The translations under genes were made by a program, and so were the position numbers. The notes beneath the pieces are model-generated. The model saw only the letters and a list, made by a program, of their open reading frames with translations, was not told where the DNA came from and did not search any database. Source: a virus. From it: a stretch of DNA of 52,813 nt. Position 1 is the first letter of the stretch; each line of letters opens with the position of its first letter. Of the stretch, positions 9,501 to 18,800 are shown in pieces. Location: positions 1 through 52,813 of IMG/VR virus record IMGVR_UViG_3300030331_003561, one strand, 5' to 3'.

Positions 9501-9621
9501 AAAATTGTGTAATTAAGTCAAATAATCCTAAACCATTTTCTTTAAGCATTAACTCCTTTCCTTTGTCCGTGAGGAAAAGTTCAAGAGTCTTGATTTTATC
9601 TAAATTACCTAAATATCCCAT
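6535..9621 (-). CDS. Large Cys-rich fibre/adhesin-like protein, paralogous to part of the 3032-aa protein
   Basis: This 1028-aa protein has the shared N-terminal adaptor domain at about residues 10-55 (LTDKGKELML, LITQFSLDDRDYDYR). Residues about 140-700 match, segment by segment, part of the 3032-aa protein: KLFHIAVFGERW near 180 against HVYHLPVINNRW; NVLVVDVFDE against DVLMIGIIPD; and near residue 620 HLYGALYGDV, NPTV, GGTLSA and NAYSGL against HIYGALSTST, NPTV, GGTLSA and NPYTAL. An early DVTSVS element recalls a von Willebrand A metal site, but the match is incomplete. Clustered cysteines (ACTECQC; CLCPDGTYDPKCC) suggest disulfides or metal binding. Near residues 830-890 is a Pro/Arg/Ser-rich linker, followed by a C-terminal domain of about 140 residues. 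The likely role is receptor contact in the tail; no enzyme is evident. Confidence 0.65.
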   Translation of the reverse strand: MGYLGNLDKIKTLELFLTDKGKELMLKENGLGLFDLITQFSLDDRDYDYRRTSNVWVDGISPIPDGSLLPYGTTQSLSNNSGGPVWFDNLSNNNPCRSCYGTNCAPLSGDCWYDMPDVRGDRGRIIENCYSDTGQTQGIRACTNIYAFYDVTSVSIANATAAKIGLNSWFNTLTATTPNYIGKLFHIAVFGERWVNTSWYPWNGKLDTWDWTPCGNGYVGAPCAGNSSTFLGDVSGPTTIDTSTDIPTTVPVYPDPVTGLYLQNSDGSVSGLPLPGDWTGFNVLPPNAISTGTGGRAEFWTTGCTLVNPKSPHYDYNETDGGTVESIPFTTTDGVNFVFATTAFTGTIFSAYTPNDFIITTPTGMPQEGTSFTLFGNLVLNACEDNCCPSNYPDLDYRGPGLFACQECNPFDNTITNGFIYKFINKQTTYTSVSRTGVSGGTMDLMLRESVADCVKYRGMDRNVLVVDVFDETAGGQDQDPAGGVNPRSAGVLPLGRKNFYNGTDGIPGNFVSATLGDPDGEASPNWQVLDYTGYHGRLDIGEPPTLTDNWGIYLPGSQIQARQQQPTLDWKYSQDLFLKTHGLYENFQGFVYPVVPLDDPVEDTNSARMVFPLHLYGALYGDVVPLNEFQDNPTVVARGGTLSACTITNAYSGLTPITYNPNGVSQMNYNSNLDWEPFDSSQFGPLDAISPLGGPVKGLRNWGWQFNPTVGCSSLPCNVADIFSGGTFQSDLDSFVTGSSYFITVTTTACTECQCLPAVFINKQGPIIVIDDDDEGCLCPDGTYDPKCCEGDPPEPDDPIYGICGPLPEREPTSRPGGSINANGSIVRPERLPDFSSPGEVVPRPSPPLSRRSTQFDRNVKTTEPPLNTKSISGEYSSKYSIDFNITLNQFLEDDGKVNWDVKFTSTSQYGSKILEEGDGVEFYWVLTPGYVITQRNPKMTQACKSPSYSLIKENKRSYKGVNISFLKGYWDENSKNALNYKSEYRGETSYEFCVTMAYKYLGKVLKKTKRFGITGTEAGYRINIKS

Positions 9622-9631
9622 CTAGTAATTA

Positions 9632-12088
9632 TTAAAAGTCAATTTTTATCTGAAATGTCTGTGCCCCCAGTCTTTTGGTTGGGTTTTTAAGTTTTGCTAT
9701 TGCCATTAAATCATTTGTATTGTCATATAATCCTATTTCAGTTATCCTAACTAAATTATTACTATCCCAACTAGGATTAAGTGAAGTATTAAATTGTCCA
9801 GGAGCTAAGGTAACCCCATATCTCATTTCATATATAGTAGCCATAATATCTGTATTTAAATTACCATAAAAGAAATACTCATCACCAAACTGTAAATTAT
9901 TGGGTTCTTGCTCATTATTTAATGATATATTAATGTAATCATGTAAATTATATGTTGTAGCACTTAATAACGTGTCACATGTCAACGTAAATGTACTAGT
10001 AGTTAATCCACTCGCCTGAATAGGTTGTCCCACTGTGTGACCATTTATTTCTGAAGTCATGTCTATTTTTTGCCATAAAGTAGGGTCTGGTGCAGCTCCA
10101 TTAGCTGTTTTTTGGTAGAGTACTGAAAATTTATCTATTTGTACTCCAGACCCAGAATATGGTACACATAGTGTGTTATCGTATGGTCTGATATAAGGGA
10201 ATTCTTTACCGAATTGTATCTGTACATCTTGTGCTCCCGTGCTGGTGTCCCCAACAATTGAGGGGTAGTAATTACAATGTAACCCTGTTGTGTAACCGGA
10301 AGTACTTTCTAATAAGTAACTTACCCAAACTTTTTCACTATTAGGGATAGTAATACCATTATTATTGAAGAATCCGTCAGTACAAGTAGCTGGTGATGGA
10401 CATGCACAAGTACCTTCAGGTAAAAGTTCTAACTTAGGCATTGGTAGTGTCCAGTTTCTGTTAGATTTATAGCTCATCGCAGCTATTAGTTCTTGGTCAT
10501 CTATAGTTATTATTTGTAAGTCTGGAAAAACTTTACCCACTCTGTTAGGTACTGATGTACTTCCAGATGTAGAAGCTAAATTGTCGTCCCATAAATGATA
10601 GTATCTTAAACCTGGTTCGTTCATATCGCTGTTAAGGTTAGAGGCAATATATTGTACTTGTGCTACATTATCATAACCTGGAGGTTTAACATAAAAAGTT
10701 TGTCCTATAACACATTCATCACCAAGACCAGTTCCAGTCCCGTTTGAATAGTTACCAGCTTTTTTCTTATGCCACATTAAAGTTGGCATTTCTATTTTAA
10801 AGTTTTGCATTTCACCCACACCATTAGCACCCCCTTGACCTGTTTCCATTAAGGCAAATTTTTCACCATAAAAATTAGAAATTGTGAGATTACTATAATG
10901 AAGTATAGCTACACATCTCTGGTCTTCTGGTACAATAGTTCTTATTCTACCAAACGAATCTCTAACAAAAGTTCCAGAATATTCAGGAGAATAACCTGGT
11001 ACTGGAATAGACCCATAGTAATCTTCTACATTAGTACTATCAAACTGACCTTCATAGTTATTATAACCTAAATATTCTTTACTACTACAATACCCACTTG
11101 AGCCATATCCATTAACATCTTCATATGATGACTGTGTTCCAGCTACAGTAGCCCAGTTTAATGTACTATCATAATACTGAGTCCAATTTATATTCATGTT
11201 CCAAACATCCACATCAGCTACTGAAACGTCACAATTATTATCAAAAGATAGTGAACCTGGGGACCAATATGGTATCGGTGTGTCTTGCCCGTAAAAATTA
11301 AGCATGTCCCCATGTGGGTAAACGGTTACGTGAGCACATAATCCATTATCAGTAAACATACTAAAGTCTGGTATATCTCTATCCAAATGAACTATTATTT
11401 CAGTATTTCCTGTATTTGCACTTGTAACTATAGTACCCCCAGTTAAATCCGTAGTTGCCGCAACAACATTGTAAAACAAATAAGGACTTGGATTGTTTAA
11501 TGGCACACTTAAAGTATTATTACCACATGGAGGTGTTTGACTTTGATAAGGCCCATTATATTGAACCATTATTATATCACCTACAGTGGGGGTATAATTA
11601 ATTGAATTACAAGTTCCACTCATTAGGTACATTAAACTACTACCTGTTAATCCACTGAAAGGTGCACACCAATTAGATGAGTAAACGTAAGAAGAGTTAG
11701 TAATTGCGGAAAATCCATTAGTGGTATCTCCCGTAAAAAATCCACGGGTCCTGGCAGTATTGTATACTGTGTGTTCTGTAGGGTTAGGTTGTACTACCCC
11801 ATAAGTTTGTCCAGAATTAACATCTGACAAAGGAATAGGGTACATAACATTCATTTTATTTAATTCATACGAAACGTTAGAAATATTCTGTGCGTTCCAT
11901 TTTGGTTCTGTTACAAATACTCCATTAGATTTAGACAAAACATCATTATAACAATTATAACAAAATTCACTATCACCTAATTGAAATTGGGTTACTGAAA
12001 GTTGCCCTTGAGAAAGTTTTTTCCTTCCCGCGTCTGTCAATCGAACACTTATAAGACCACTACTGGGTTTTTTTAATATATAACTCAT
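9632..12088 (-). CDS. Fibre-like structural protein with shared N- and C-terminal domains
   Basis: This 818-aa protein combines the two shared modules of this cluster. The N-terminal adaptor is at residues about 10-45 (ISVRLTDAGRKKLSQGQL, then VTQFQLGDSEF). The C-terminal module is VRITEIGLYDNTNDLMAIAK followed by QIKIDF, as also found at the end of the 365-aa protein at 3221-4318. The long middle is Asn/Tyr/Ser/Gly-rich with scattered cysteines (FCYNCYN near residue 43; CACPSPATC near 560) and no catalytic motif, typical of beta-rich fibre shafts or receptor-binding parts. A dyad and a TATTTATA promoter-like motif precede the gene, so it may have its own late promoter. The tail-fibre assignment is inferred from modules and location. 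Confidence 0.65.
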   Translation of the reverse strand: MSYILKKPSSGLISVRLTDAGRKKLSQGQLSVTQFQLGDSEFCYNCYNDVLSKSNGVFVTEPKWNAQNISNVSYELNKMNVMYPIPLSDVNSGQTYGVVQPNPTEHTVYNTARTRGFFTGDTTNGFSAITNSSYVYSSNWCAPFSGLTGSSLMYLMSGTCNSINYTPTVGDIIMVQYNGPYQSQTPPCGNNTLSVPLNNPSPYLFYNVVAATTDLTGGTIVTSANTGNTEIIVHLDRDIPDFSMFTDNGLCAHVTVYPHGDMLNFYGQDTPIPYWSPGSLSFDNNCDVSVADVDVWNMNINWTQYYDSTLNWATVAGTQSSYEDVNGYGSSGYCSSKEYLGYNNYEGQFDSTNVEDYYGSIPVPGYSPEYSGTFVRDSFGRIRTIVPEDQRCVAILHYSNLTISNFYGEKFALMETGQGGANGVGEMQNFKIEMPTLMWHKKKAGNYSNGTGTGLGDECVIGQTFYVKPPGYDNVAQVQYIASNLNSDMNEPGLRYYHLWDDNLASTSGSTSVPNRVGKVFPDLQIITIDDQELIAAMSYKSNRNWTLPMPKLELLPEGTCACPSPATCTDGFFNNNGITIPNSEKVWVSYLLESTSGYTTGLHCNYYPSIVGDTSTGAQDVQIQFGKEFPYIRPYDNTLCVPYSGSGVQIDKFSVLYQKTANGAAPDPTLWQKIDMTSEINGHTVGQPIQASGLTTSTFTLTCDTLLSATTYNLHDYINISLNNEQEPNNLQFGDEYFFYGNLNTDIMATIYEMRYGVTLAPGQFNTSLNPSWDSNNLVRITEIGLYDNTNDLMAIAKLKNPTKRLGAQTFQIKIDF

Positions 12089-12102
12089 CTTTTAGTTTAT
12101 TT

Positions 12103-12110
12103 TATAAATA
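12103..12110 (-). promoter_or_regulatory. TATTTATA late-promoter-like motif before the 818-aa fibre gene
   Basis: On the minus strand TATTTATA sits 14 bases before the ATG, in an A/T-rich leader reading AAATAAACTAAAAG. It is one of five perfect copies of the same 8-mer found just upstream of start codons in this window. Transcription from it would produce a very short leader. The promoter role is inferred from recurrence and position. Confidence 0.45.
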
Positions 12111-12115
12111 TTAAT

Positions 12116-12144
12116 ACTGGAACTTTTAATTTACAATCCAGTGT
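12116..12144 (-). repeat. Dyad (ACTGGA...TCCAGT) in the 79-base gap after the 1236-aa gene
   Basis: On the minus strand ACTGGA and TCCAGT form a 6-bp inverted repeat with a loop of about 15 bases, in the gap between the 1236-aa and 818-aa genes and just before the TATTTATA motif. There is no clean U-tract after it, so it is a weak terminator candidate or an mRNA-end or regulatory hairpin. The boundaries are hand-read. Confidence 0.35.
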
Positions 12145-12167
12145 TTCTTATTTTTATTTTAATTTTA

Positions 12168-15100
12168 TTATGTGACACCATAAAATATTGATGCTGGTAT
12201 TTTAAATTTATAGGATGGTGACGTGTCAGAATTACTAACTTCATCTCCGTTTATTAATGTATACTTAACAGTCCTAATTACACTATATGAATAATCTCCT
12301 GGTTCTGGTACCGTAATTGTAAATACTTTACGTAAAGAACCAAATTGCTCTAAGTCACATATTTGTGTTTCTGTGTAAACAATAGTCCCTTCACTATCCC
12401 TTACTAGTAACATCAATTCATCCGTATAGCCATACTGACTAGTAAGTCCAACCACAACATTAGGATTTTTAACTCCTGAAGTACCTTGTAATGTAAGTTT
12501 AGTAAAGTAAAATTGTGATATTACATCATTTTCTTGTAAACCTGTAGGGTATACGATACCAGTAAATTGTACAGTATCACTACTAATTAATTTAAAATCA
12601 CTATCTTGTGTGAGAATACTCCCATTTAAAACCAACCCTATATCACCTATTGGGTCATAAGTCATTTTAAAATAATAATAATACCCATCTGTATATAAAG
12701 TGTTTCCACTAACAGAAGTATCCGCACTTAGGTTGGGAACTACTGAGGGTACAATGTAGTTATCAAAATAGTATGACTTTTCAAAGGTACCTGGCACATA
12801 TATGACGTTTATTAAATCTTCTGGTTGTAGGGTATCACTTTGAAATGTTATGACTTGTGTACCATTAAAGTAATAATCTCCATTATCGTCAAAATCTTCG
12901 TCTTGGGACGCGAATAAAGTTAAACCATTTAATGTAACTTGTGGTGTTCCTCCCGCTGGAAAATTTAAAACAACATTATACGGGCTTCCTGAAACTAATA
13001 AAGGCATTGTAGTACTGCCACTAGTATATGCTGACATTACTACATGTTGTTCAGTTAATAATCTACCACATTCATTAGGTTTACCATATTCAATATCTGA
13101 AGTATCCAAATTTAATTCTTCTACTTTTGGTGTTGTAATAAAATAAAAATCTGTTTCAGCGTCATATAACCCATACTGTCTAGCTATTTGTGTGCCATCT
13201 TCATCCCAAGAAAAACTTCCTGTGGAATCAAAACCACCCCTTAATAACAAATCTGGATTATTTTCAAAAGTATCGTACCACCTTTCAGATTCTGTATAAC
13301 CACTAGTATATCCACTAACTGGTGGTATTGCCCCACAACTATTAGTTTTTAAATTATCTAATTTATTTTTAAAAATATAATTAGGTTTAACTAAAAATTC
13401 TGAATTAGTTAACGTCCCTTTAAAATTCACACAATCAGTAACTTGCAATCCCTCACCTATAACTTGATTACTGTTATCCATTATATATTTTACATTTTTA
13501 GAATTATCAAAAATTCTTAAATTAGTGGCCTGAGGTAAAAATCTTTTATTTTCTGGTGAATAAGGATGTATTGAATAGTAGGGTATCATATTACCATCTA
13601 TAAGGTTGGTGCTGTTTTTATCCCATCTAAAAGTTAATTCAATACAAGGGTCTATCAATTCCTCATCAACACCTTCTGGTTGAGCTATGTAATCTTTATC
13701 AGTATAAATTTTATAAGTTGATGTATCAGCACTTATTTTTGTACCACCAGTAAAACTAGCTAAAGGTATTTCTGTTGTCTGCATTAAAACACTAGGTTTA
13801 GGTTGTACTTTAGGTACCGTAGGTTTACCTACTTCTGCACCCCCACCTATAGACGAGTAAAATTCTAACTCTGTATTTAAAGACATTTGTACTCCTTGTA
13901 ATGCAGAGTTATACAAAGGAAACAGTTGTGTTTGACTACCACCAAAATTAGTCATTGTTGAAATAAAATTAGACTGGGTACCCGTAAACCCTATGTTATA
14001 CATAGAAGTTTGTCTTTGAGATTGTTGTATATATCCTATTTGTTGTGACCCTAGGTATTTATATAGTCCATCTTCTGGTACATAATAAACATCTTTAGCT
14101 GATAAACTTTCTCCTTCCCAAGTATTTTTATCTAGTAAATTAAAGTTTATTTCATAATCTGGATTAAATGGTAACTGGGTACCTACAACAGTAGATTTAG
14201 CTAAGTCAGTCATTTGTATCCTAAATTGTTCACCTAGTGGTCCTTTTCTTTCTATCTTGATAAATGTAGTACCTTGATTAGCATAATTTCCATTAGCGAA
14301 AGGAGAGTTAGCTCTAGGTCGTGTTAATACAGTAGCGGTGTACCCAGTAATATCAGTAGAGGAACACCCAACAATAGTATCTTCACCACAATTAACTACT
14401 TTTCTATTAGGGTCTACCCAAGCAAAAGCAGAGTTGCGACCACCATTATTATATACAGCAACACTGTTTTCATCATTAACATTATTAAATTGTAAAGTTA
14501 GAATTTGTGGAGAATTAACTGGCCCATACTCACCTAATGTATCTACAAATTTTGCTAATATTACCCCTATTGTATCATCATCTGTATTATAGGACCCTAT
14601 AGAAAACTGATGAGTGTAATTAAGATAAGAACATTCACTATAGGTATAACTCATGTAGTTGGTGTTACCATCTAAAACAAATAAAGAATTACTTGTAGAG
14701 GTCAAATCAACCCATTCACAACAATCATTAGTTGTTCCAGTAACGGTATACCCAACTTCATTGATGACTGTTGCATTATTAGTTTTATAATAAGTAAAAC
14801 CAGTTAATAGGTCATTAGCTATGGGTGAATATGTGTTCCCTCTATCCCCAAAAGCGTGAACAGTGGACCAAGAATCTGGAGTAACACTTATCCCTTGTAC
14901 CCTAATAACAAACTTATTAATAGCTGTATTAAAATAAAACTTACCTATGTCCCCTACAGCTGTAAGTCCCGGAGGTCCAGATTGTTGACCGTCTAACATG
15001 GGATAATATAAAGCACCTAAATACCAATCTATATTATTATCCGTTTTCCTGTCTGCTGTCGCTCCAGTAAATAACCAAACATAAGGATTATCAGTTTCTA

Positions 15101-15878
15101 TACTACCATCAGGTTTTAAACCAGTTTCGAAAAATATAGTGTCTGTTGTGGGAAAAAAGGCATTCGGCCCATATCCATTCCCAAATGCAATAGTAAAATC
15201 GTTATTTAGGTTCATTTTGTAAAACTCATCTAAAATATTTACAGCAGAAAGACCAGTGTATGTATTAATCACTTGTCCATAATTTTCTGAATTTAAACTA
15301 TATCCGTCTAAACAACATGGATTTGAGGGTACTGTACTATTATAGTCCACACTAATTCCATCATAGGCAGTCAAAGTATAATTTCCAGGCTCTAAATTTA
15401 CAAAATCATATATTTCATTGCCAGTAGTTCCTTTATATGTTTCATGTAAATTACCATCTCTATATAAGTTATAAGTAAAATTGGTTTGTTCATGATTAAA
15501 ACTATGAACTCTAATTTTACAGTACTCGTTAATATTACTTAAACAACTACCGTCAATAGTTGATGCAGAAAAGGTACCCGCACTTAAATTTAATATTTCT
15601 ATATATTCTGTATTTGTTAGGGAGTTAATATCTCTGGTAGTGGCGGTATAAACTCCAGCACATAAATTAGTTAAGTTAAGGCTATTACCTGTAAATGAAT
15701 CTGGTCCTATCCAAGTTATAGTGTAAGGTGGTGTCCCACCAGTTATACCCACATTAGTTATAGAACCATTACAATTATTTAAAATGGAACTCACCTGATT
15801 TGTTTTATCAAAATTATAGATATACGGATTTGTGGGTGGGCTTGTGGTAGTTAAACTAAAATTACTTACGAACGGCAT
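12168..15878 (-). CDS. Multi-domain adhesin-like structural protein with SprB-type repeat
   Basis: This 1236-aa protein starts with a Bacteroidota-style adhesion module. Residues about 33-95 (GGTPPYTITWIGP, LTNLCAGVYTATTRD) follow the pattern of the SprB repeat family found in gliding-motility adhesins and T9SS-secreted proteins. A second Ig-like unit follows at about 105-180 (FVNLEPGNYTLTAYDG). Near the C-terminus are two related units at about 975-1045 and 1085-1150. Each has an N-G-x-x-L...(D/S)-x-D-F element, then a Q-(V/F)-x-F strand, L..(E/N)D(L/V)I, and a Y; repeats of this form occur in tail-fibre proteins. The last 100 residues form another beta-sandwich-like segment (TITVPEPGDYSYSV). 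No signal peptide or enzyme motif is seen. It was probably assembled from captured host surface modules and used for host contact; the role is inferred. Confidence 0.6.
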   Translation of the reverse strand: MPFVSNFSLTTTSPPTNPYIYNFDKTNQVSSILNNCNGSITNVGITGGTPPYTITWIGPDSFTGNSLNLTNLCAGVYTATTRDINSLTNTEYIEILNLSAGTFSASTIDGSCLSNINEYCKIRVHSFNHEQTNFTYNLYRDGNLHETYKGTTGNEIYDFVNLEPGNYTLTAYDGISVDYNSTVPSNPCCLDGYSLNSENYGQVINTYTGLSAVNILDEFYKMNLNNDFTIAFGNGYGPNAFFPTTDTIFFETGLKPDGSIETDNPYVWLFTGATADRKTDNNIDWYLGALYYPMLDGQQSGPPGLTAVGDIGKFYFNTAINKFVIRVQGISVTPDSWSTVHAFGDRGNTYSPIANDLLTGFTYYKTNNATVINEVGYTVTGTTNDCCEWVDLTSTSNSLFVLDGNTNYMSYTYSECSYLNYTHQFSIGSYNTDDDTIGVILAKFVDTLGEYGPVNSPQILTLQFNNVNDENSVAVYNNGGRNSAFAWVDPNRKVVNCGEDTIVGCSSTDITGYTATVLTRPRANSPFANGNYANQGTTFIKIERKGPLGEQFRIQMTDLAKSTVVGTQLPFNPDYEINFNLLDKNTWEGESLSAKDVYYVPEDGLYKYLGSQQIGYIQQSQRQTSMYNIGFTGTQSNFISTMTNFGGSQTQLFPLYNSALQGVQMSLNTELEFYSSIGGGAEVGKPTVPKVQPKPSVLMQTTEIPLASFTGGTKISADTSTYKIYTDKDYIAQPEGVDEELIDPCIELTFRWDKNSTNLIDGNMIPYYSIHPYSPENKRFLPQATNLRIFDNSKNVKYIMDNSNQVIGEGLQVTDCVNFKGTLTNSEFLVKPNYIFKNKLDNLKTNSCGAIPPVSGYTSGYTESERWYDTFENNPDLLLRGGFDSTGSFSWDEDGTQIARQYGLYDAETDFYFITTPKVEELNLDTSDIEYGKPNECGRLLTEQHVVMSAYTSGSTTMPLLVSGSPYNVVLNFPAGGTPQVTLNGLTLFASQDEDFDDNGDYYFNGTQVITFQSDTLQPEDLINVIYVPGTFEKSYYFDNYIVPSVVPNLSADTSVSGNTLYTDGYYYYFKMTYDPIGDIGLVLNGSILTQDSDFKLISSDTVQFTGIVYPTGLQENDVISQFYFTKLTLQGTSGVKNPNVVVGLTSQYGYTDELMLLVRDSEGTIVYTETQICDLEQFGSLRKVFTITVPEPGDYSYSVIRTVKYTLINGDEVSNSDTSPSYKFKIPASIFYGVT

Positions 15879-15888
15879 TTTCTATTTT

Positions 15889-18800
15889 TTAAAATCTTAT
15901 TACTCCTGGAGGTTTCCCTTCAGTTATTATTAATGGTCTAGTACTAATATTAGTATCCCTATATAATCCATCTATCCATTGTGCTGGAGTCTTACCTTTA
16001 CACCCATAATATTCAGTACCATTGTAGTCAGTAGCACAACACCATTTAGAACAAGGATAATTACTAGTTTTAGGAACTTCTAAATAAGTATTTTTACCAC
16101 ATTTACAATATTCTCCTCTACTAGGTGTAGGTGTAGGAGTGTCTTTATCGTACACACCACTTTCTACTATTATTACCTTATCTCTAATTATAGTATGATT
16201 TTCTCTAAAATCTATAGTTCTATCTTCTAAAGGTCTTGAAGAAATATAGGATATGGTGCCTCTATCTAATAGAGTTTTACTTTCGTTATTTGGTTCTTTT
16301 ATACTTTCAGTTGTAACATTAGGTTCTAGAGTATTAATTATGTCAAAACTTTTATCAGTACCTTTTACACCTACTGTTGATTGTACTACAAAAGTGTGAG
16401 ATGAGTCATCCAAACTTATGCTTTCAACTTCATTATTAAAATTAACTGGTATATTCCATTTTACTTCACTACCTTTATCAATGTTTAAAAGTTTAACATC
16501 GTTTATCCTATAGTCAGTAATTCTGCCTTCTTCAATAGCTTTTACCCAGTTGTTTGTTTTTTCAGTTGTGGGAATTAATTTTAAAGGTCCTTTGTAATTT
16601 TTATCTGTAGGTATATCTAAATAAGTTAAATTATTTAAATTATTTTTATTAACTTTAGGAACCAGATAGTTTGTTTCTTCTTCTATAGAATTTAAAAGAA
16701 TTAATTTACCTTTTTTATCATTAGGTGACGGTGGAACATTTTTTCCATTTATAAATGATTCAGTTAATACACTATCTTCGTTTGGTTGCCAATACAAATA
16801 ATTGTTAGATGTGGTCACATTACATTCTTTGTTAATTACTCTAAACCATGGTCTAGATTCTGGGTTTGTGGTATAATTACTACCTAATGTTAAATTAACA
16901 CTAGTTCCTGTGGTAGAACCAGTAAAAGCTTTAGTTGTAGAATCCCAATTTATTTCTACCTTTAACCTTATTTCATCACCTTTATCTAAAGTCACACAAC
17001 CAGTATCGATGTAAAAATCACATTCTTTGGTAAATATTGCAGTTGTACCTGTAGTACCTGTACATTGATACAAATCTGTAAATTTATCAGAGTCGTTATA
17101 TGGTAAAATTAAAGTTTCATTCGCACTAGGTGTTATGGTTGAGTTACTCGCTACTGTATATTTACCTAAAGTTGTAGCTGATGTAGTACCTGAAATAATT
17201 CTTTGTATGTATACCGTAGTATTAAAATTACCAAACCCTTGATTAGGACTATAACCAAAAACCGGTGTTAGGTATCCATAGGGTTGTGTGTAATTATTAG
17301 CGATATTACCTTCTTGGTACTCTGCTGGTGCGGAAGCAAACCCACCATTATATAAAATACTAGAATTTATTAATTGTTTAAATTCATAATCATTATTAGG
17401 GAACGTATTTTCAGTTAAATTACGATACACATTTAAATATTCACACCACCCCTCATCAAAATATTCTAACTTTAAATGACTTTTATACTGTAATCGATAA
17501 TTTTGAGTTTTAGGTATTTTATAATAAAAATATTCACCACCTTCACTTACTTCTTGTCTTGTTAGATTGAATAATACTGGTTCTCTTTCTACTAAAGGTA
17601 AGGGTATTGAAGGATGTAGTTGTCTATCGTCACCGATTAATCTGAATTCACCCATTATAGGGTCAGACATAGCTATATTAGAACCTAATGACATAGAAGA
17701 ACCTTTCAAAGAAATGTCAAATACAAAATCTGGACTTATATTTTGTTCTTGGTTATCAGTGTAACCACTTAGGTTAGTATAACCAGAATAATTAGTATTT
17801 ATACCACTTAAACTTATGGTGAGTCCACTACTCGTACTACCTGTTTGATTTCTTACATAATCCTCAAAACTACCTAATGTGGAAATTAAAAATTCAGTTT
17901 CTACATCACCTATGGGAACTAGTCCTGAAAGATATTGAGAATTCGCTACATTGGTAGTATATGTGGGTCCAATTTGGAACCCTTGAACTAATCCTCCACT
18001 GGTATATAAAATTTGTTTATTACTTAAATCTTTAATTTCACCAATACTATTAATTGCCCAATCTCTTAAATCAGTGTAAGTCACATATTTTCTAGGGGTT
18101 GGTTCATTTGGGTCATTAACTCTAATATCTAAACTTCTATTGTCTGTTGAGTTATAGAAACTAACATTATCCTCTCCTCTCGTATTCCTAGATGATGGGA
18201 GTTCTTCTTCATTAGGTAAGGTCAATACTCCATTACCTACTGATTTTTGTTTAATGTCTTGAGAAAATCTAGATTTATTTTCATTACTTACAAATTCTAT
18301 GATGAGATTATTCTCACTACCTTTAGCTACTTTATCTAACCAACCTAATTTTATTCTTTTTCTATTATTTTCTACAAAAATTTCACTGGTAGGTCCGTTT
18401 GTGTTAGTAATTGTCACAGGACTATTATATTCTATATTTCTACTTTGTGTTAAAGGATTTGTATTACTTATTATATACATTTCACTATTACGTACTTCGT
18501 AATTTTTTAAGATATCCTTATTTACACCGGCTTCTTCCATAGCTTTTTCTACTGGTATATTAAAGGTATTACCTTTTGTTGTTAAATCTGCTATTCTTAC
18601 AGGAACCCTATTACTAGATTCATTTTGGTTAACTAGTGGTGTTCTTGTATCTGTTCCACAACCCAGAGAAAATGGTACATCCCCATTAGTGTATAGTTGA
18701 GAATTTTCTATCATACTAGGGTTAAAGATTATGTCTTGGTATTCACTACCTTTACAGGACATTTTCATTTCCCAGTTATACCTATATGCGTTACTTCTTA

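Noticed and set aside
6535-9621. von Willebrand A domain with a functional metal site in the 1028-aa protein
   Set aside because: The DVTSVS element only partly matches the D-x-S-x-S pattern and the paralogous block in the 3032-aa protein lacks it, so the evidence is too weak for a domain call.
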